Below, in pieces: positions 5,804 through 9,194 of a DNA stretch of 9,194 nucleotides. The translations under genes were made by a program, and so were the position numbers. Under the pieces are notes generated by a model. It ran no database searches. It was not told the DNA's origin and saw only the letters and a program-made list of their open reading frames with translations. The stretch is from Desulfuromonadales bacterium (GTDB lineage Bacteria; Desulfobacterota; Desulfuromonadia; Desulfuromonadales; BM103), in NCBI GenBank assembly GCA_030630015.1, contig DAOVNV010000088.1, positions 1 through 9,194 on the forward strand. The letters run 5' to 3'. Every line of letters starts with the position of its first letter. Positions within the stretch are counted from its first letter, which is position 1.

Positions 5804-6331
5804 ATGCGCTTACTCATCTGTTTGCTGTTCTGTACGACCCTTGTTCTTCCGGTGCCTGCATGGACGTTGGACAACCCTGTCAGGGAGTTCGGTATTCGAG
5901 GTGGCATCGATGCCTCTGGTGTTAAGGAAAATTATTCCGCTCGCGAAGTCTACTTGCTGTATGAATTCCCCTGGTCAGTTCCCATCAGGGCTTTGTCCAA
6001 CATACGAGTCCGGTTTGATGCGGGGTTTGGAGATCTTGAAGGAAGAGAAAAAAGCGGGTTCTGGGCGGCAATCGGCGGCGACTTGGTTTACCGCCCGTTC
6101 GGGGATTTCCTGGACTTCGAGGCAGGCTGGCGCCCGACTTGGCTTTCTGATTACCGTTTCGGTGACGATGATTTAGGAGGGTCCTTCCAGTTTTCCAGTC
6201 ATGTCGGCCTGGCGTTGCACTGGAGGAAGACAACCTGGGGATACCGCTTCCAGCATATTTCAAACGCGGGAATCTATGACGAGAATCCCGGTCTGGACCT
6301 GCACTTCTTCAGCTTCGGATTTCGGTTCTAG
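5804..6331 (+). CDS. Outer-membrane lipid A 3-O-deacylase, PagL family (acyloxyacyl hydrolase)
   Basis: Probable outer-membrane beta-barrel that removes the 3-O acyl chain of lipid A. From ATG 5804 it has 175 residues, close to PagL size. Seen: signal peptide of about 19 residues (MRLLICLLFCTTLVLPVPA, cleavage near A19), alternating aromatic/polar strands, and a C-terminal FFSFGFRF ending in Phe as BAM substrates do. The diagnostic motif is QHISNAGIYDENPGLD: H151 and S153 fit PagL's catalytic His and Ser. At the place of the third member (Glu, 14 residues after His in P. aeruginosa) the residue is Asp (D165). GGAGA at 5794-5798 supports ATG 5804 over ATG 5801 or GTG 5792. Single gene with its own promoter candidate, divergent from folA and ending 14 bases from ntrC. 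Activity is inferred from the motif only. Confidence 0.82.
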   Translation: MRLLICLLFCTTLVLPVPAWTLDNPVREFGIRGGIDASGVKENYSAREVYLLYEFPWSVPIRALSNIRVRFDAGFGDLEGREKSGFWAAIGGDLVYRPFGDFLDFEAGWRPTWLSDYRFGDDDLGGSFQFSSHVGLALHWRKTTWGYRFQHISNAGIYDENPGLDLHFFSFGFRF

Positions 6332-6345
6332 GAGGCTGTCGAATT

Positions 6346-7791
6346 TCAGGTCGTCCCTCCGTTTCGCTTGACCGAAATGCCCAGCCTCTGGATTTTCTTG
6401 CGCAGGGTGTTGCGGTTGATGCCGAGGATTTCAGCCGTCCTGACCTGGTTGCCGCGTGTCCTTTCGAGGACGATATTGATCAGGGGCCGCTCCATCTGGT
6501 GCAGCACCATTTCGTAGAGGTTGTCCATTGCCTGGAAATCCATCTGGGCCAGTGAATTCTGCAGTTTGGTTGCGACCAGGCCCTCCAGGGAGGTGTCGTT
6601 GCGGTCAGTGCCTGCCTGGCCGTTTAAATCCGGGAAATCCTCGATGCCCAGCAGGACATTGGGCGACAGCAGGGCCGCCCTCTGAATGGCATTCCCTAGT
6701 TCCCGGATGTTGCCGGCCCATGGGTGGTTGCAAAGCTTTTCCATGGCCTCTGGTGTTATCTCGGTGGCCTGGGTCCTATGTTCTTCCCTCGCCTGGTTCA
6801 GGAAATGTTCCACCAGGGCGGGAATGTCGGCGCGGCGGTCGCGCAGGGGGGGCAGTTCCAACGGAACGACGTTGAGGCGGTAGAACAGGTCCTCGCGAAA
6901 AAGTTTCAGGCGAACCTGTTCCTTGAGGTCCTGGTTCGTTGCCGCGACGATCCGAACATCGACGCGCAGGGCGTTGCTTCCGCCGGTACGGGTAATTTCT
7001 TTTTCCTGCAAAACCCTCAGGAGCTTGGCCTGCAGTTCCAGTGGCATGTCGCCGATTTCGTCGAGGAAGAGAGTTCCGCCGTTGGCTTGCTCAAATTTCC
7101 CGCTCCTGCGCTCGGTGGCGCCGGTAAAAGCGCCTCTTTCGTGCCCGAACAGTTCGCTTTCGAGAAGTTCGCGTGGGATCGCAGCGCAGTTGAGAGCGAT
7201 GAATGGCTTGCCGAGTCGCGGGCTGTTGAAGTGGATAGCTCGGGCGATCAGTTCCTTGCCTGTGCCGCTCTCTCCCGAAATCAGCACCGTGACATCGGAC
7301 GGGGCAATCTTGCCGAGAACCTTGTAGACCATCTGCATCGGCTGACTCTGGCCGATGATGGTACGATCCAACTGGTAGTGGTCCTTCAACTCATCCTTGA
7401 GGCGGCTTACTTCGTCTGAAATGCTTGAGGCTTTCTGCGCCTTGAGGATGATCGCATCAAGGGCATCCAGGTCGAACGGCTTGGTAATGTAGTCGTAGGC
7501 TCCGCCTTTCATGGCGTCCACGGCATTCTTCATCGAGGATTCCGCCGTCATGACCACAACCAGGGTGCGAGGCGATTCCTGCTGCAGTTTGCCGAGCAGT
7601 TCCAAGCCGCTCATGCCGGGCATCTTGATGTCGATGATGGCCAGATCGTAGGAATTCTTCCTGCTCAACTCCAGTGCGTCCGTGCCGGTACTGGCCAGAT
7701 CCACCTGGTAGTCCTGTTTGCTGAAGGACTTGGAAAGTACCCAGCGGATGCTGTCTTCATCGTCCGCGACCAGAATGCGCTTGATTGCCAT
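6346..7791 (-). CDS. ntrC: NtrC-type sigma54-dependent response regulator
   Basis: Enhancer-binding activator that uses ATP to open sigma54-RNA polymerase promoters when phosphorylated. The 481-residue product has three domains. Receiver (1-120): D10/D11 acidic pocket, phospho-acceptor D54, T82, Y101 and K104, numbered almost as in E. coli NtrC. AAA+ domain (about 145-385): Walker A GESGTGKE at 173-180, the sigma54-contacting GAFTGA loop at 220-225, Walker B GGTLFLDE at 238-245, and later RLNVVPLELPPLRDR and WAGNIRELGN. Fis-type HTH near the end (RTAEILGINRNTLRKKIQRLG). The start is ATG 7791, just before the receiver; GGAG at 7806-7803 lies 11 bases upstream. It follows ntrB by 30 bases, so same operon. 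Geobacter species carry the NtrBC-like pair GnfL/GnfM, which controls nitrogen-fixation genes; this could be that pair (inference). Confidence 0.95.
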   Translation of the reverse strand: MAIKRILVADDEDSIRWVLSKSFSKQDYQVDLASTGTDALELSRKNSYDLAIIDIKMPGMSGLELLGKLQQESPRTLVVVMTAESSMKNAVDAMKGGAYDYITKPFDLDALDAIILKAQKASSISDEVSRLKDELKDHYQLDRTIIGQSQPMQMVYKVLGKIAPSDVTVLISGESGTGKELIARAIHFNSPRLGKPFIALNCAAIPRELLESELFGHERGAFTGATERRSGKFEQANGGTLFLDEIGDMPLELQAKLLRVLQEKEITRTGGSNALRVDVRIVAATNQDLKEQVRLKLFREDLFYRLNVVPLELPPLRDRRADIPALVEHFLNQAREEHRTQATEITPEAMEKLCNHPWAGNIRELGNAIQRAALLSPNVLLGIEDFPDLNGQAGTDRNDTSLEGLVATKLQNSLAQMDFQAMDNLYEMVLHQMERPLINIVLERTRGNQVRTAEILGINRNTLRKKIQRLGISVKRNGGTT

Positions 7792-7821
7792 ATTGTGATG
7801 TGCTCCATGCAATGCTGTTTC

Positions 7822-8919
7822 TCACCGGAGAGGCAGGGAAACAGTCACTTCGGTTCCTTCTCCGGGGCTGCTGGAAATTTTCAGCAGACCCCGGTGATCT
7901 TCTATGATTTTCTGGCAGATTGCCAGCCCCAGTCCGCTCCCCTTGACCTTGGTCGTAAAATAGGGGGTAAATATGCGGTCCAGTTCCTCAGCGGGTATCC
8001 CTGTGCCATTGTCGCTCACCTTGACGATGACTATGGGGGAAGGGCGTCCGCCGGGGCTGTTCAGGTGGAAGTCCGAAGAGACTTTCGATTCCACCGTGAT
8101 ACGACCTTCATGTTCGAGTGACTCCCGAGCATTTTTAATCAGGTTCAGAAACAGTCTCGTCAACATTCCCTCATCGCCCAGGATAGGAGGGATGCTCGGA
8201 TCAACTAGCAGGGAGAAGGTGATGTTTTGACCACGGGCAGCTTCCTGCTGAAGGAGGATGATGTCGCCCAGAATTTTGCTCAGGTTGACTTCTCCCATTT
8301 CGGCGGGGCGGGGGTTGCCGAGATCCATCAGTCCCTCGATGATGCCATTGATACGTTCGACTTCCCGAACCATGACCCGCGTGTACTCCTGAAGGTCGCT
8401 CTCTGCGGGAAGTTCCTTGGCCAGTAACTGGGCTGCACCTTTGACGCCGCCCAGCGGGTTCTTGATTTCATGGGCAAGGCCGGCGGCCAGGGTGCCGAGC
8501 ATCGAGAGGCGGTCGGCACGCCGTAAAGAGCCTTCCAATTCCTGCACGCGCGAGAGATCGCGAATAATCAGCACCGCTCCCTCCTGACCTTCTTGCCTGG
8601 AAAAGATCGGTGCGGCATAAATCCCGATCGGAAGCGGTTTCTGTCGAGGTCTCTGCAGGAGCACCCCTTCGTCGTCGGAGATGGTCCGGCCCTTTTCCAG
8701 GGCAATGTTTATCATGTAGAGCAGGGTCTGCTGACCAGCGAACAGATCATGAAAATGCTTGCCAAGACAATTGCGCAGAGAAACGCCTAAAAAAGCTTCG
8801 CCAGCCGGGTTGACAAGTGTAATCACGCCTTTGCGGTCCATGGCAATCACGCCCCGATCGATGTTCTCCAGGACCATGACGTACAGGTTCGGGTCGGGCA
8901 GTGCTGCCGGTTCTCTCAT
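7822..8919 (-). CDS. ntrB: NtrB-type PAS sensor histidine kinase
   Basis: Cytosolic kinase that phosphorylates the NtrC regulator encoded next to it. From ATG 8919 it has 365 residues and no membrane span. Seen: PAS domain at about 12-118, HisKA H-box with H150 in GLAHEIKNPLGG, N-box LFLNLIKNARESL (257-269), G1 DNGTGIP (303-309), F-box IFTPYFTTK, and G2 GSGLGLAI (327-334). Start: the reading frame stays open to 9171, but residues before 8919 are a shadow of dusB. ATG 8919 follows the dusB TGA by one base (TGA-C-ATG) and no good SD is near, so start by translational coupling is likely. NtrB proteins usually answer to PII (GlnB/GlnK), neither of which is in this window. Identity is sure; the signal sensed is inferred. 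Confidence 0.94.
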   Translation of the reverse strand: MREPAALPDPNLYVMVLENIDRGVIAMDRKGVITLVNPAGEAFLGVSLRNCLGKHFHDLFAGQQTLLYMINIALEKGRTISDDEGVLLQRPRQKPLPIGIYAAPIFSRQEGQEGAVLIIRDLSRVQELEGSLRRADRLSMLGTLAAGLAHEIKNPLGGVKGAAQLLAKELPAESDLQEYTRVMVREVERINGIIEGLMDLGNPRPAEMGEVNLSKILGDIILLQQEAARGQNITFSLLVDPSIPPILGDEGMLTRLFLNLIKNARESLEHEGRITVESKVSSDFHLNSPGGRPSPIVIVKVSDNGTGIPAEELDRIFTPYFTTKVKGSGLGLAICQKIIEDHRGLLKISSSPGEGTEVTVSLPLR

Positions 8920-8920
8920 G

Positions 8921-9194
8921 TCACGCGACTTTCGCAAAGAAATCCTGAAGGGTTGAGCGCATTTCTTCGATGGATCGGGCGCCGTTGACGGCACTGCGAA
9001 ATGCGGCAGAATTTTCGAGGCCGCGAACATACCAGCAAAGATGTTTACGCATATGACCCAGAGTTTTGCGGGGGCCAAAAGTGTCCAGAAAAAGTTCCAG
9101 GTGCTGACTGGCCACATGGAAGCGATCCGATGCATCGGGTTGACGCGGCACACGGCCTGCCATGGCATCAAGTGCCTGTTGGATCAGCCAGGGG
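8921..9194 (-). CDS. dusB: tRNA-dihydrouridine synthase DusB/NifR3, C-terminal part
   Basis: Only the last 90 codons are in the window; the 5' part lies beyond the right edge. Dus enzymes are FMN-dependent reductases that convert specific uridines in tRNA to dihydrouridine. The visible part begins PWLIQQALDAMAG, matching the RPWIF-region end of the TIM barrel, then the helical tRNA-binding domain with RKTLGHMRKHLCWYVRGLENSAAFRSAVNGA, closely resembling the DusB pattern of a K-x-RKH-x-x-WY segment followed by FR-x-x-N. It ends at a TGA (8923-8921) one base before the ntrB ATG. The dusB(nifR3)-ntrB-ntrC order is well known from nitrogen-fixing proteobacteria. Assignment to DusB rather than another Dus rests on this domain and context. 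Confidence 0.88.
   Translation of the reverse strand, partial: PWLIQQALDAMAGRVPRQPDASDRFHVASQHLELFLDTFGPRKTLGHMRKHLCWYVRGLENSAAFRSAVNGARSIEEMRSTLQDFFAKVA

Noticed and set aside
6319..6378. 8-bp inverted repeat ATTTCGGT/ACCGAAAT across the ends of the PagL-like gene and ntrC as a shared terminator
   Set aside because: The loop is 44 bases, both arms are inside coding sequence and no T-run follows; it may be chance.
6724..7419. 231-codon open frame on the + strand
   Set aside because: Antisense to the ntrC AAA+ domain, whose motifs are all intact; no support as a gene.
8920..9171. N-terminal extension of ntrB to position 9171
   Set aside because: These codons overlap dusB in another frame, and dusB shows real family conservation there. 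The PAS domain begins just after ATG 8919.
1..9194. CRISPR array, tRNA/rRNA genes, insertion sequence or phage genes
   Set aside because: No regularly spaced direct repeats, no cloverleaf-like segment, and no transposase or phage-like protein were seen on either strand.

Overview
The window reads as a core-genome segment of a Gram-negative deltaproteobacterium of the Desulfuromonadales/Geobacter type (now Desulfuromonadota). The evidence is gene order plus protein character: ychF, then rpsF-rpsR-DUF2232-rplI-dnaB, an outer-membrane PagL-family protein, and a dusB-ntrB-ntrC cluster. The genus is inference. I see no transposase, integrase, phage gene, CRISPR array, tRNA or rRNA.

Layout. On the + strand, ychF (88-1182) is followed by a 259-bp gap holding repeat-like and hairpin-forming DNA and the rpsF leader. 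Then comes a five-gene run: rpsF (1442-1855), rpsR (1893-2168), a multi-spanning DUF2232/YybS-like membrane protein (about 2175-3134), rplI (3165-3680) and dnaB (3749-5125). A hairpin terminator candidate separates dnaB from convergent folA on the - strand (5653-5177). A 150-bp divergent promoter region lies between folA and a + strand PagL-like lipid A deacylase gene (5804-6331). That gene converges, with only 14 bp between stop codons, on a - strand operon read from the right edge: dusB (3' part only), ntrB (8919-7822) and ntrC (7791-6346).

How the genes work together. The left block couples ribosome proteins (S6, S18, L9) to the replicative helicase, with a conserved membrane protein of unknown role in the middle. 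rpsF and rplI both encode Ala/Glu-rich acidic tails. The right block is the classic nifR3/dusB-ntrB-ntrC arrangement: a cytosolic PAS histidine kinase and its sigma54-dependent activator, translationally coupled to a tRNA-modifying enzyme.

Nothing here looks like an undescribed system. The points most worth a second look are a Cys/His cluster inserted in the C-terminal domain of DnaB, the DUF2232 gene inside the ribosomal operon, hairpins at the rpsF leader and the rplI-dnaB junction, a small dispersed-type 7-bp repeat, and an Asp in place of the PagL catalytic Glu.
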